Assembly (NCBI RefSeq): GCF_000308835.1
Contig: NZ_BAGN01000426.1
Coordinates: 1-64,000 of the forward strand
DNA: 64,000 nucleotides
Reading direction: 5' to 3'
Source: Nocardia vinacea NBRC 16497
GTDB taxonomy: Bacteria; Actinomycetota; Actinomycetes; Mycobacteriales; Mycobacteriaceae
Below, one piece after another: positions 17,077 through 25,483 of this stretch. A model generated the notes under the pieces. That model saw only the letters and a program-made list of their open reading frames with translations. It made no database searches and was not told the origin of the DNA. The stretch's first letter is position 1, and every line of letters starts with the position of its first letter. A program made the position numbers and the translations under genes.

Positions 17077-17919
17077 TTATCGGCCGGTGACCCGACTGTC
17101 GACCAATTCGGCCGTGATCGCATCGAGCCGCCGGGCGCGCTCCGGATCGAAATCCTTGCCCGCCAAGGCGAGTCGCGTGCGGCGTCGGAATGCGGCGAGC
17201 GGTTCGGTCGGCGGATGGTCGATCAGTTCGGCGATGGGGACGATGGCCTTGCGCACCGGTTGACCGGCGAGCAGCAGCCACATCTTGGTAAGGAAGCGGT
17301 GCGCCCTCGGCAGCGGGTCGGCCATGGCGGTGCGCACCATCAGGGGGTTGTAGAGCACATACCGCGTGCGGGCTCGCGGATGACGTTGCGCAAATGCGAC
17401 GCCGAGCAGGTCGATGCAGCGCGAGGACTGCATGGCCGCGCGCATGCCGCGAAATCCGGTTCGCAGCTGTAGATCGTCCCATTCGATGGTGCCCGGCAGT
17501 CCGCCCGGACCCGCGATATTCATGATGACCGGGGCTTCGGCGCGTTCCAATGCGTCGAAGAGTCCGTGCCCGATGACATAGCGGCTCAGGTAGGCGAGGG
17601 CGAACGTGTATTCGAAGCCGTCGGCGGTCTCCTGGCGTTCGGACCGGAAGTTCTGTGCGCCGAAGACGATGCCGTCGACGGTATCGGTGACCGCCGCGAC
17701 TTCCGCGATGACCTTGTGCATTCCCGCGAGTGTGCTGAGGTCGGCCTGAATGAAGCTCGCCCGGTCGGCGGCGCCGAGTTCGGCGGCCTCGCGCAGGAAT
17801 CGCTGGCCCTTGACCGTGCCGCTGGCCACTGCGAGCACCCGGTCGCCCCGGCCGAGGAAGTACAGGCCGAGACCCTTGCCCATGCCGTCTGTGCCGCCGG
17901 TTATCACGTAGGTGCGCAT
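17077..17919 (-). CDS. Short-chain dehydrogenase/reductase-like protein
   Basis: 280 residues. TGGTDGMGKGLGLYFLGRG is the cofactor motif near residue 10. The fold continues with DGIVFGAQNF in the place of the usual NNAG, and the catalytic Ser-Tyr-Lys set is not obvious (FALAYLSRYVIG near residue 130), so activity may be altered. The C terminus is longer than average. It is divergent from a TetR gene across 107 bp containing a palindrome and is probably controlled by it. Confidence 0.87.
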   Translation of the reverse strand: MRTYVITGGTDGMGKGLGLYFLGRGDRVLAVASGTVKGQRFLREAAELGAADRASFIQADLSTLAGMHKVIAEVAAVTDTVDGIVFGAQNFRSERQETADGFEYTFALAYLSRYVIGHGLFDALERAEAPVIMNIAGPGGLPGTIEWDDLQLRTGFRGMRAAMQSSRCIDLLGVAFAQRHPRARTRYVLYNPLMVRTAMADPLPRAHRFLTKMWLLLAGQPVRKAIVPIAELIDHPPTEPLAAFRRRTRLALAGKDFDPERARRLDAITAELVDSRVTGR

Positions 17920-17997
17920 CGAATCGCTTCTCCTCGAGCCGTTTTCGGATGGGTCATCGGCCGATGACATCGAGGCTAGGAAGTCTGCGAGACGCAA

Positions 17998-18013
17998 GTC
18001 AACAATTGGTGAC
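17998..18013. promoter_or_regulatory. Candidate TetR operator
   Basis: GTCAACAATTGGTGAC matches its own complement at 14 of 16 positions and ends 13 bases before the ATG of the TetR gene, in the divergent promoter shared with the short-chain dehydrogenase gene. Autoregulation plus control of the neighbour is the common arrangement. Confidence 0.55.
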
Positions 18014-18026
18014 TTATGGTGACCAG

Positions 18027-18617
18027 ATGACCGAAACCACAGCGCCGGGCCGTCGGCGCGACCGTGCCGCCACCCGATCCGCACTCTTGGACGCCGCCCG
18101 GATCCGGTTCGCCACGACCGGATTCGACCGGACCGGGGTCCGCGATGTAGCGGGTGATGTAGGCGTCGACCCGGCGCTGGTGTTCCGGTACTTCGGTTCC
18201 AAGGAACAGCTCTATGCCGAGGCGATGTATATCGAGATACCGAAAGGCGTTGCGGCCGACCGGCATCGACCGGTCGTATCGATCGTTGATGCGCTGCTGC
18301 GCGATGTCGTCTTCGAGGACTGGCCCGAATTCGGCGGTGAGCATCCACTGGTGGCCGGACTGCGATCTGCCGGTCATGAAGTCGTGCGCGACCAGTTGCG
18401 CGCGCAACTCTGCGATGGCTATCTGGGCGAGATGGCCGCGCGCCTGGGCGGCGCGGACGGCGCCTTGCGTGCGGAACTGATCGGCGCGCTGCTGCTCGGG
18501 TTGGGGGTCATGCGCACGGTGGTCGGCGCACCGGCGGTCTCCGAAGCGTCATTCGAGCAGACCAGGGTGCTCGTGGCGGGCATGGTGCGATCGCTCAGCG
18601 GGGAACGGCCGCGGTGA
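18027..18617 (+). CDS. TetR family transcriptional regulator
   Basis: 196 residues. The N-terminal helix-turn-helix is clear: ATRSALLDAARIRFATTGFD, then TGVRDVAGDVGVDPALVFRYFGSKEQLYAEA. The C-terminal ligand domain is typical of TetR_C branches with LLGLGVMRTVVGAP near the end. Divergent from the short-chain dehydrogenase gene with a palindrome at 17998-18013, so it probably represses that gene and itself. The ATG at 18027 is chosen over upstream starts because homology and the operator position agree. Its last 23 bases overlap the convergent GH43-like gene. Confidence 0.92.
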   Translation: MTETTAPGRRRDRAATRSALLDAARIRFATTGFDRTGVRDVAGDVGVDPALVFRYFGSKEQLYAEAMYIEIPKGVAADRHRPVVSIVDALLRDVVFEDWPEFGGEHPLVAGLRSAGHEVVRDQLRAQLCDGYLGEMAARLGGADGALRAELIGALLLGLGVMRTVVGAPAVSEASFEQTRVLVAGMVRSLSGERPR

Positions 18618-19476
18618 CGGGGCGCGGGATCGGGAAGGTGAGTGGTGCGAGGTGGACGCCGCCCTGAGCCCAGCCCGCACTGGTGACCCACCAACGGTCA
18701 TCGTCGCGCACGAGTTCGGCGGCGTGGGCGGCGATATGGCCGACCTTGTCGCCGATGCGGAACCGGAAGGGGGTGTCGCTGCGGAATACGTCGGTGCCGA
18801 CGTAGTGCGGGCGCGGACCGATGAACAAGTACCACCAGCCGCCGTGGTGCACGACGAACGGGGATTCGGTATTGCCCGCTTCGGTGCCGATCGTGGGATC
18901 GGTGTATGCGATATGACGGTCGCCCCAGTGCGCGAGATCGCCGCTGGTGCGGTAGGCGACGACGTGGTGTCCGCCGCGCGGTGTACTGGTGGCGCAGTAG
19001 TACATGACCCATTTCTCGCCGATGCGCACGACCATCGGATCTCTCGCGTCGTAGCCGTCGAGGAACAGCGGTCCGGCACGGCTGCGGGTCCAACGGAACA
19101 GGTCGGTGGAGGTGGCGAGGTTGATGGCGGCGGTGCTGCGGTCGGTGCCGCCGCCCGCGTAGAACATGTAGTAGCGGCCGTCGACGCCGATGACATGCGG
19201 TGCCCAGAGATGTGTTTCGCCGTAGCCCGGATCGACGGTCAGGGCGGATGGTCGCTTGGTCCACGGTCCGTGGAGTTGGTGTGCGGTGGCGTGGGCGAAT
19301 TCTGTTTCGTGGAACGGGTCGGCGGGTTCGGGATGGGTGATGCCGAAAAGGTGCCAGCGGCCGGATTCATCGCGGACGATGGTGTGGTCGTTGATGTACC
19401 AGGGGCGTGATTCGCCGCCGCTTGGGTCGTAGATCCTCGTGAACGCGCCTGCTCTCACCACCTCGCGCGTTGCCAT
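18595..19476 (-). CDS. GH43-like five-bladed beta-propeller glycosidase
   Basis: 293 residues from ATG 19476 (ATG 19485 possible). Repeating propeller blades are visible: HTIVRDESGRWHLFGITH, WAPHVIGVDGRYYMFYAGGG, DARDPMVVRIGEKWVMYYCA and TESPFVVHHGGWWYLFIGP. Acidic residues at the starts of blades (ESRPWYIND, DARDP, TES) correspond to the catalytic triad positions of the GH43/GH32/GH62 clan. No signal peptide. Such enzymes cleave arabinofuranosides, xylosides or fructosides. Being next to the pentose block it may supply that pathway, although a TetR/dehydrogenase pair separates them. It could also be a non-catalytic sugar-binding propeller. Confidence 0.87.
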   Translation of the reverse strand: MATREVVRAGAFTRIYDPSGGESRPWYINDHTIVRDESGRWHLFGITHPEPADPFHETEFAHATAHQLHGPWTKRPSALTVDPGYGETHLWAPHVIGVDGRYYMFYAGGGTDRSTAAINLATSTDLFRWTRSRAGPLFLDGYDARDPMVVRIGEKWVMYYCATSTPRGGHHVVAYRTSGDLAHWGDRHIAYTDPTIGTEAGNTESPFVVHHGGWWYLFIGPRPHYVGTDVFRSDTPFRFRIGDKVGHIAAHAAELVRDDDRWWVTSAGWAQGGVHLAPLTFPIPRPVTAAVPR

Positions 19477-19540
19477 ACAGCTCATGATGACGTGCGCGGA
19501 CCTCGCTGAGGTCAGGTCTGCGGCATTGAGATGTCGCGGG

Positions 19541-20302
19541 TCAGGGGGTCGGTGGGTGCTGCGGGGGTGTTTCTTCGGCGGAGTCGGATGATGGTGGCGT
19601 CGATTGCGGGGGCTTCGGCTGCTCGATGATCGTGGTCGGCTCCTCCGACCTCGGCTCGGGTGCCGTCGGCTCGGGCGTTGCGGTCCGGGTCGCCTCGGGC
19701 TCATCCGCTGCCGGCCGGGGAACAGTGGACTGAGCCGCTGGTGGCTGGGGCGTTGTCGGCTGAGCTGCTGGTGGTTGCGGAGCCTGCGACGGCGATGCCG
19801 TCGGCTGCGGCGTTGTCGTCGCAGGTGCCGCCTGGGGCTCGGCGGACCGCTGCTGGTTACGCCGCAGTACCGCCTGACTGAAGCTCGTACTGCTGAAATG
19901 CGTTCCGTAGACCCCGAGTGCGACCACCCCGGCCGCGATCACCGCGACGCCCGCGCTCCAGTCGATATGCCAGAACGCCGCGACAACGCCGACGAGCGAG
20001 CTGAGTAGGGCGATGGCCTTGGCCGCGTCATCGGTCATGCTCGGGCTCGGCGCCTGTTCGCCCGACTGCCATTCGTCGAGCATCAGCAGCACCGCGAGCA
20101 GTGGCAGCGAAATCGCGAAGGCGATCATGGAGATCCGACCTGATACGCCCAGCGGCGAGGCCGTGAGGAAACCCTGCAGGATGACGACGCCGACGGCGAT
20201 CAGCCCGCCGTACATCAAGCTGTTCTGCTTGGCGTACTTCTTCTTCTCGGCGGGGGTGGCCAGCTTGGTGTAGTCGACATCGTCGTGCACGCTGGTGACC
20301 AT
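19541..20302 (-). CDS. Membrane protein with proline-rich cytoplasmic tail
   Basis: 253 residues. After a polar N terminus come about four hydrophobic segments (MYGGLIAVGVVILQGFL, ISMIAFAISLPLLAVLLML, AIALLSSLVGVVAAFWHI, AGVAVIAAGVVALGVYGTHF). Then about 100 residues of low-complexity Pro/Ala/Thr/Glu with repeated PQPPAAQPT-like units. No family is recognised; the tail suggests a disordered scaffold or protein-interaction region. It lies 45 bp downstream of the phosphatase gene in the same direction and may be co-transcribed with the phosphatase and PPDK-like genes. Confidence 0.82.
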   Translation of the reverse strand: MVTSVHDDVDYTKLATPAEKKKYAKQNSLMYGGLIAVGVVILQGFLTASPLGVSGRISMIAFAISLPLLAVLLMLDEWQSGEQAPSPSMTDDAAKAIALLSSLVGVVAAFWHIDWSAGVAVIAAGVVALGVYGTHFSSTSFSQAVLRRNQQRSAEPQAAPATTTPQPTASPSQAPQPPAAQPTTPQPPAAQSTVPRPAADEPEATRTATPEPTAPEPRSEEPTTIIEQPKPPQSTPPSSDSAEETPPQHPPTP

Positions 20303-20347
20303 ACTGGACCTTCGGCGGTAATTCCGGATGAACAGTCACCACGGGGA

Positions 20348-21118
20348 CTAGGCGGCGTCCACCAGCACCGCGCGGAGTTGGGCGAGTTCTGCACCGGATA
20401 GTCCATTGGTGCACAGCCATTCGGCCGCGCCGCCCTGGGTGGTGTGCAGTTCGCCGAGGAACCGGATGATCACATCCGGATCGACCGCCAGGATGCCGGT
20501 CCGGACCGGTGGCAGCCCGTGATAGGACGGGAGCGCGTCCAGGCGTTCGCGGATGCGTTCCAGGCGTTCGCCGGTGAGTGCGTAATCGGCGGCGATGGCC
20601 TCGGCCGGGACACCCACCGCGTCCAGCACCACGGCCGCGAGGATGCCGGTGCGGTCTTTGCCTGCGGCGCAATGGAAGACGACCGAGTGACGTTCGGCAT
20701 CGGCGATGAGCCGGGTCGCCGCCACGATGGATTCGCCACTGCCGGTGAGGAGTTCGCGGTAGAGCGTGACCAGGTCGTACTGTCTGCCGTCGGGAACCAG
20801 ATCGGCGGGGGTCGCGACGACGTCGGTGGCCTTGCGTACCGGGAGATTGACCATGCGCACCGCCGCGCTGCCGGTCAGTCGGCCATAGCCCTCGCGCAGC
20901 ACCTCGTCCGGGTTGCGTAAGTCGATCAGCGTGCGCAGGCCGACCGGTCCGGTCAGGATGGCCAGATCGTCCTCGGTGAGATGCTGCGGTGTGCTGGAGC
21001 GGTAGACGACGCCGAATCTGGTTGCGCCGCCGCCGATCACCGGGAGACCGCCGAGGTCACGGACATTATCGATTTCGGCGAACTCTACCCATCGCCGCTG
21101 GGCGCTATCGGTGAACAT
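20348..21118 (-). CDS. Cytoplasmic tyrosine-phosphatase-fold protein (Y_phosphatase3 family)
   Basis: 256 residues without a signal peptide. NVRDLGGLPVIGGG near the N terminus and VVFHCAAGKDRTGILAAVV hold the family signature, with the nucleophilic cysteine in HCxxGKDRTG. DLRNPDEV is the conserved region after the second strand. Start ATG 21118 lies 5 bases beyond the stop of the PPDK-like gene, so the two are almost certainly one operon. The same family occurs as a secreted protein next to the other phosphohistidine protein near 4.4 kb. Substrate unknown. Confidence 0.92.
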   Translation of the reverse strand: MFTDSAQRRWVEFAEIDNVRDLGGLPVIGGGATRFGVVYRSSTPQHLTEDDLAILTGPVGLRTLIDLRNPDEVLREGYGRLTGSAAVRMVNLPVRKATDVVATPADLVPDGRQYDLVTLYRELLTGSGESIVAATRLIADAERHSVVFHCAAGKDRTGILAAVVLDAVGVPAEAIAADYALTGERLERIRERLDALPSYHGLPPVRTGILAVDPDVIIRFLGELHTTQGGAAEWLCTNGLSGAELAQLRAVLVDAA

Positions 21119-21122
21119 CGCG

Positions 21123-23327
21123 CTAGTGGGCTCGGCCCGCGGCGGCCTCGTCGGCGCGGCTCAGCCCGCACAGACCGATGAGGTCCTCGTGCAATTCGAA
21201 CCACACCGTGTGATAGCTGTCCATGACCGGTCGGGCCACCCAGCTGTGGTCGCCACCGTTCATCCGCTCGATGGCGCGGGCCAAGCGGTCGGCGTATGGC
21301 GCGAGGCGGGGCGCGATGGTGCCGATGCGTTCGACGAGGGGAACGACGCTGTGGTGCAGTGTGGTCAAGCGCGCCAAAACCGCTGCGTCGTAGGTGTTGT
21401 CGGAATGATCGTTCACCGTGCTCGCGTCCTTCATCTGCCAGGCCGTGATGACTGCTTTCAGCTCGGCATTGAACTCGCAGAATTCATCGTAGGCCGCGGC
21501 GAGGTCGCTCCGGTCGAGATCGACGCGCTCGTGTTCGAGAAGTCGGCCTAGTTGTTCGCGGCCCTGCGGGGTCAGGCGGATGCCAACGGGTGTGCTGGCG
21601 CATAGCCCACGCGTCACGAAATCAGCGGTGTGCGAGGCGGCTTCGGCCGCGGCGATCGTGAGGCTGGTGGCGATGGCGTCCGGTTGTACTCGGCCCTTGA
21701 TGCCGATCAGGCGCAGTACGGCGAGTTCGGAGACTGTGTTGCCGTTGGTTTCTCGGGGAATCGGCAAATTCGTCGCATCGGAATCAGTTGCCGCTGAGCG
21801 ATCTTCGTTCGGTTTCGACAGGAACGCCGGTAGCTCCGCCGAGTCGACCTGTGCCCATTGTGCGAGTCGCCCGACATCCTCGATTACCGAGGCATCCACC
21901 GCCTTTGCACTCACTTGTCCCGGCCACACGGTGCCCGCCCCACCATCGACGGTGACGACGCGACTGGCCAATGCCTCGACGACCCCTGCACCGCAGCCGA
22001 CGACGCACGGACGGCCCAGCTCGCGGCTGACCAGCGCGGCATGCGAGGTGGCCCCGCCGAGTTCGGTGACGATGGCCCGCGCCGCGATCATCCCGTGCAG
22101 ATCATCCGGGCTCGTGGTCGGGCGCACCAAGATCACGTGCTCGCCTGCGGCCGAACGGGTTTCGGCCTCGTCGGGATCGGTGACGACAGTGCCGGAGGCG
22201 AGTCCCGGACACGCGGATTCGCCCTGGGCCAGGGGCCGCAGCCCGGTGTCGTCGCCCGATGCGGGCAGTAAAGCCGTGCGCACCTGGTCGGCCCCGACGC
22301 GGCGCAATGCCTCATCGGTATCGATGAGCCCCTCGTCGACCATGGCGACAGCGGCGCGAACCGCCGCGCGCGCAGAGCGTTTCGCCGGTCGAGACTGCAA
22401 CAGCCACAGGCGACCGGATTCGACCGTGAACTCGATGTCCTGGATATCGCGACCGTCACGCTCGAGCAGTTCGGCGGCGGCGAGCAACTGGCGGTGCACC
22501 TCCGGCAGCGTCACCGCGAGTTCGTCGAGCGGGCGCGGGGTGGTGCGTCCCGAGACAACATCCTCACCCTGCCCGCCGACCAGCCATTCGCCGAAGACCG
22601 CACGCGCACCGGTATTCGGATTCCGGCTGAACAGCACGCCGGTCCCCGAGAGCGCGTCGAGATTCCCGAACACCATGGCCTGCACCGTGACCGCCGTACC
22701 GAGCGAGTCGGAAACACCCCGGGTGCGCCGATAGGTCTTGGCCCGCGCGGAATCCCACGAACGGAACACCGCGGTGATCGCGCCACGCAACTGCTCCCAC
22801 GGATCCTCCGGCACCGCGCCATTCGGATCACCGAGCACGATCTCCCGATACTGGGTGACGAACCGCCGCCGAGTATCGCCGGCGTATCCGGGATTTCGCG
22901 TATCGGCGGTCAGCGCGCGCTCGACCGAGTCGTTCATCCCCAGATTCAGAACGGTATCCATCATCCCCGGCATACTCACCGCGGCCCCGGACCGCACCGA
23001 CACCAGCAACGGATGCTCGGCGGCCCCGAAGCGCCGCCCCGTCCCACGCTCCAACGCGGCGATACCGTCTCGTACCCCCGCCCAGATCTCGGCGCCGAGC
23101 ACCCCGCCGTTGGCCCCGAATTCCGTCCATGCCTCGGTCGTCAGCACGAATGCGGGCGGCACCGGTAACCCCAACCCCCGCATATGATCAACGCTCCACG
23201 CCTTTCCCCCGATCCGCTCCCGCGAAAGACCGCACGCCCCACCGAGTTCCACAACGACCGAACCATCGGCACCGGCCCTCCCGAAGGCGGCCCCCGGTCG
23301 CTCCACCGGCTCCACTCCGATCGTCAT
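21123..23327 (-). CDS. PPDK-like protein without the PEP barrel, with a winged-helix C terminus
   Basis: 734 residues. The first about 340 are the ATP-grasp part of pyruvate phosphate dikinase: IGGKAWSVDHMRGLG, VSVRSGAAVSMPGMMDTVLN, SGTGVLFSRNPNTGA and DIEFTVESGRLWLLQSRP. Then comes the swivel domain with TELGGATSHAALVSRELGRP, phospho-His429. The PEP/pyruvate TIM barrel that should follow is absent. Instead residues about 580-650 look like a winged helix (SELAVLRLIGIKGRV, IRLTPQGREQLGRLLEHE), followed by a helical domain. Autophosphorylation from ATP is plausible but the phosphate acceptor is unknown. GGAGTGTT precedes ATG 23327. Mycobacterial PpdK (Rv1127c) is also truncated, so this may be a known sub-family. 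Confidence 0.9.
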   Translation of the reverse strand: MTIGVEPVERPGAAFGRAGADGSVVVELGGACGLSRERIGGKAWSVDHMRGLGLPVPPAFVLTTEAWTEFGANGGVLGAEIWAGVRDGIAALERGTGRRFGAAEHPLLVSVRSGAAVSMPGMMDTVLNLGMNDSVERALTADTRNPGYAGDTRRRFVTQYREIVLGDPNGAVPEDPWEQLRGAITAVFRSWDSARAKTYRRTRGVSDSLGTAVTVQAMVFGNLDALSGTGVLFSRNPNTGARAVFGEWLVGGQGEDVVSGRTTPRPLDELAVTLPEVHRQLLAAAELLERDGRDIQDIEFTVESGRLWLLQSRPAKRSARAAVRAAVAMVDEGLIDTDEALRRVGADQVRTALLPASGDDTGLRPLAQGESACPGLASGTVVTDPDEAETRSAAGEHVILVRPTTSPDDLHGMIAARAIVTELGGATSHAALVSRELGRPCVVGCGAGVVEALASRVVTVDGGAGTVWPGQVSAKAVDASVIEDVGRLAQWAQVDSAELPAFLSKPNEDRSAATDSDATNLPIPRETNGNTVSELAVLRLIGIKGRVQPDAIATSLTIAAAEAASHTADFVTRGLCASTPVGIRLTPQGREQLGRLLEHERVDLDRSDLAAAYDEFCEFNAELKAVITAWQMKDASTVNDHSDNTYDAAVLARLTTLHHSVVPLVERIGTIAPRLAPYADRLARAIERMNGGDHSWVARPVMDSYHTVWFELHEDLIGLCGLSRADEAAAGRAH

Positions 23328-23544
23328 AACACTCCTTTGATCATCGACAGCCACCGCGCACCCAGCGCATGACAAGGGCAGATATCCGGGCCGCTGGCCC
23401 GAACGCCCTGGCAGATGGCGCAACCCCGCAGTGCGCACCCGCGGGCAGCCCGATTTCAGCCTGCCGCCCCGCTCGGCCCGGGCGTACCGGACGTCCCGGT
23501 CAGCAGGATGCGCCGACCTCGACGCTGCCCGGCAATGGCCGTGG

Positions 23545-24522
23545 CTAGGGCACCACGACAACCTTTCCGGTGGCTTGGTTGTTTTCCATGTAGCGGTGGG
23601 CCGCGACGATGTCGTCCAGGCCGAAGACACGGTCGATGTTGGGTCGATAGACGCCGGCTTCGACCTGGTGGATGACGCGCTGCAACACGGTCGTGCCAGC
23701 GCTGCCCTTGAGGTCGTCGCTGTGGAAAGCCGTGAGCTTGGTTCCGGATGGGATCATCGCTATCGGTTCGAAGTCCGGGATCAGCCATCCGCTGAGCGAG
23801 CCCGCCACACACACCGTCCCGCCTCGACGGACGAGGTGCAGCGAGTCCACCGCTGTGCTCGCTCCGACGAGATCCAGCACATAGTCCGGACCCTCGGGCC
23901 ATACCGCGTGCACGCTCGCCGTCAGCGATTCACCGGTGTCGAGGAGTGCGTGGTCGACACCAGCCGCGGTCAATGCGCCGATCTTGTCTTGCCGCCGAGT
24001 GGTGGCCGCGGTCTCGATGCCATAGCCGGTCGCGATCGACGCGGCGGCCATCCCCACCGACGAGGTCCCGCCACGGATCAGTAACCGCCCCTCGCCACCC
24101 GGCACGACCCCCAACGCATCCAGCGAGCCCTGCGCGGTCAAGTATGTCTCAGGTAGCGCGGCCAGGACATCCCAAGGCAACATGGTGGTGACCGGCATCA
24201 GCAGCGAGTTCGGCAACAACGCGTACTCCGCGTAGCCGCCGTCGAACTCGCGGCCCATCTCACCCATCACCGCCGCAATGGTCGTCCCCTCCGGCAACAT
24301 CGGATCGGTCGAGGCTGCCACTGTTCCCGCACATTCGATCCCGAGCACACGGGGGAACGTCACGTTCGGGGAATGCCCCTGACGGGTCCTCAGCTCCGAC
24401 CGGTTCAAGCCCGTGCCCCGCACCCGTACCAGGCTCCAGCCCTCCCGAACCGCCGGTACCGGCAGCTCACGGATCTCCAGTACCTCCGGACCACCGGCCC
24501 TGGCACAGACCGCCGCTCGCAT
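23545..24522 (-). CDS. Quinone oxidoreductase-like medium-chain reductase
   Basis: 325 residues from ATG 24522; a GTG three codons upstream (24531) is possible. This is a zinc-free medium-chain reductase: GHSPNVTFPRVLGIECAG and LLIRGGTSSVGMAAASIA (NADPH motif), with no structural-zinc cysteines. It should reduce quinones or enones with NADPH. Divergent from an AraC regulator, with 120 bp between start codons. The 217 bp after it, upstream of the PPDK-like gene, hold nothing I recognise. Confidence 0.9.
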   Translation of the reverse strand: MRAAVCARAGGPEVLEIRELPVPAVREGWSLVRVRGTGLNRSELRTRQGHSPNVTFPRVLGIECAGTVAASTDPMLPEGTTIAAVMGEMGREFDGGYAEYALLPNSLLMPVTTMLPWDVLAALPETYLTAQGSLDALGVVPGGEGRLLIRGGTSSVGMAAASIATGYGIETAATTRRQDKIGALTAAGVDHALLDTGESLTASVHAVWPEGPDYVLDLVGASTAVDSLHLVRRGGTVCVAGSLSGWLIPDFEPIAMIPSGTKLTAFHSDDLKGSAGTTVLQRVIHQVEAGVYRPNIDRVFGLDDIVAAHRYMENNQATGKVVVVP

Positions 24523-24642
24523 TGTCGTACTCACACCACCTCGGCGGCGTGCGGTCGTAGTCCCGGCCGAGTGAAGATCATCGCGCATGGGTTCACTGTC
24601 GCCGGAAAACGGCGTGGCCGGCCACCGATAGAATGCCAACTT

Positions 24643-25437
24643 ATGCCCGTTGGCCGCCAACTTGCCCGGACCAGTCAGACGTCACGTCTGTGGCCATCCG
24701 GAGGCGTACATCTATGGCCGTCGGGGGGAACAAGCACGGTGCATTCCCATCCACGTGGACATCTGGTGTACGCGGCCCATGGTGTCCTATCGGTCCACAC
24801 CGAACGTGGCACTTCGATCGTTCCAGCCAATCGAGTCGCATGGACCCCGGCCGGATTCGCGCACTACCACCGCGCGCACAGCCACACCGATATGCGGATC
24901 CTGTTCCTACCGGCATCGCTGGCCCGGCTCGCACCGGACCATCCCGCCGTGTTCCTGGTCTCCGACCTCGCCCGCGAAATCCTGCTCACCCTCACCGGCC
25001 CACGCGAGCGCGATCGTGCCGCGCTCGCTCGCCTCCGTCGAGTCCTCGTCGACGAACTCCACGAAGCACACGAGCAGCCTCTGCAACTGCCGGAACCACA
25101 CGACGATCGGTTGCAAGCCATTGCGCAGGTGCTGTACCAGCAGCCCGCGGACAACAGCTCGCTTGCCGAACTCGGGCTGACGATCGGAGCCAGCGCCCGC
25201 ACTCTCAGCCGACTGTTCCACAACGAACTCGGCATGACCTTCTATCAGTGGCGCACACAACTACGCATCTATCACGCACTCGTCCTGCTCGCCGACGGCC
25301 ACGACACGACCCACGTCGCCCACGCCTGTGGATGGGCGAACCCCAGCGGTTTCATCACCGCCTTCACCGACATCATCGGCACCACTCCGGGCCGCTATCG
25401 AACCGGACGCCACCGCTCGACCACCCGAATGGACTGA
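24643..25437 (+). CDS. AraC family regulator with N-terminal cupin
   Basis: 264 residues. N-terminal cupin-like region (VHSHPRGHLVYAAHGVLSVHTERG, WTPAGFAHYHRA) followed by two C-terminal helix-turn-helix motifs (SLAELGLTIGASARTLSRLF and THVAHACGWANPSGFITAF). These AraC proteins sense a small molecule and usually act on the divergent gene, here the quinone oxidoreductase. A short tandem duplication, LWPSGG-VH-LWPSGG, lies near residue 16 ahead of the cupin. Start ATG 24643 is weakly supported by a ribosome site. Confidence 0.88.
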   Translation: MPVGRQLARTSQTSRLWPSGGVHLWPSGGTSTVHSHPRGHLVYAAHGVLSVHTERGTSIVPANRVAWTPAGFAHYHRAHSHTDMRILFLPASLARLAPDHPAVFLVSDLAREILLTLTGPRERDRAALARLRRVLVDELHEAHEQPLQLPEPHDDRLQAIAQVLYQQPADNSSLAELGLTIGASARTLSRLFHNELGMTFYQWRTQLRIYHALVLLADGHDTTHVAHACGWANPSGFITAFTDIIGTTPGRYRTGRHRSTTRMD

Positions 25438-25483
25438 GTGGCAAGGCTTTTCAGCGCGACCTGTCCAGGGCGCAGCACAACCT

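Noticed and set aside
15562..17472. A 636-codon open frame on the + strand
   Set aside because: It lies antisense to the isomerase gene, which has clear metal-binding motifs and an operon context; the translation has no recognisable domain. It is a by-product of high GC.
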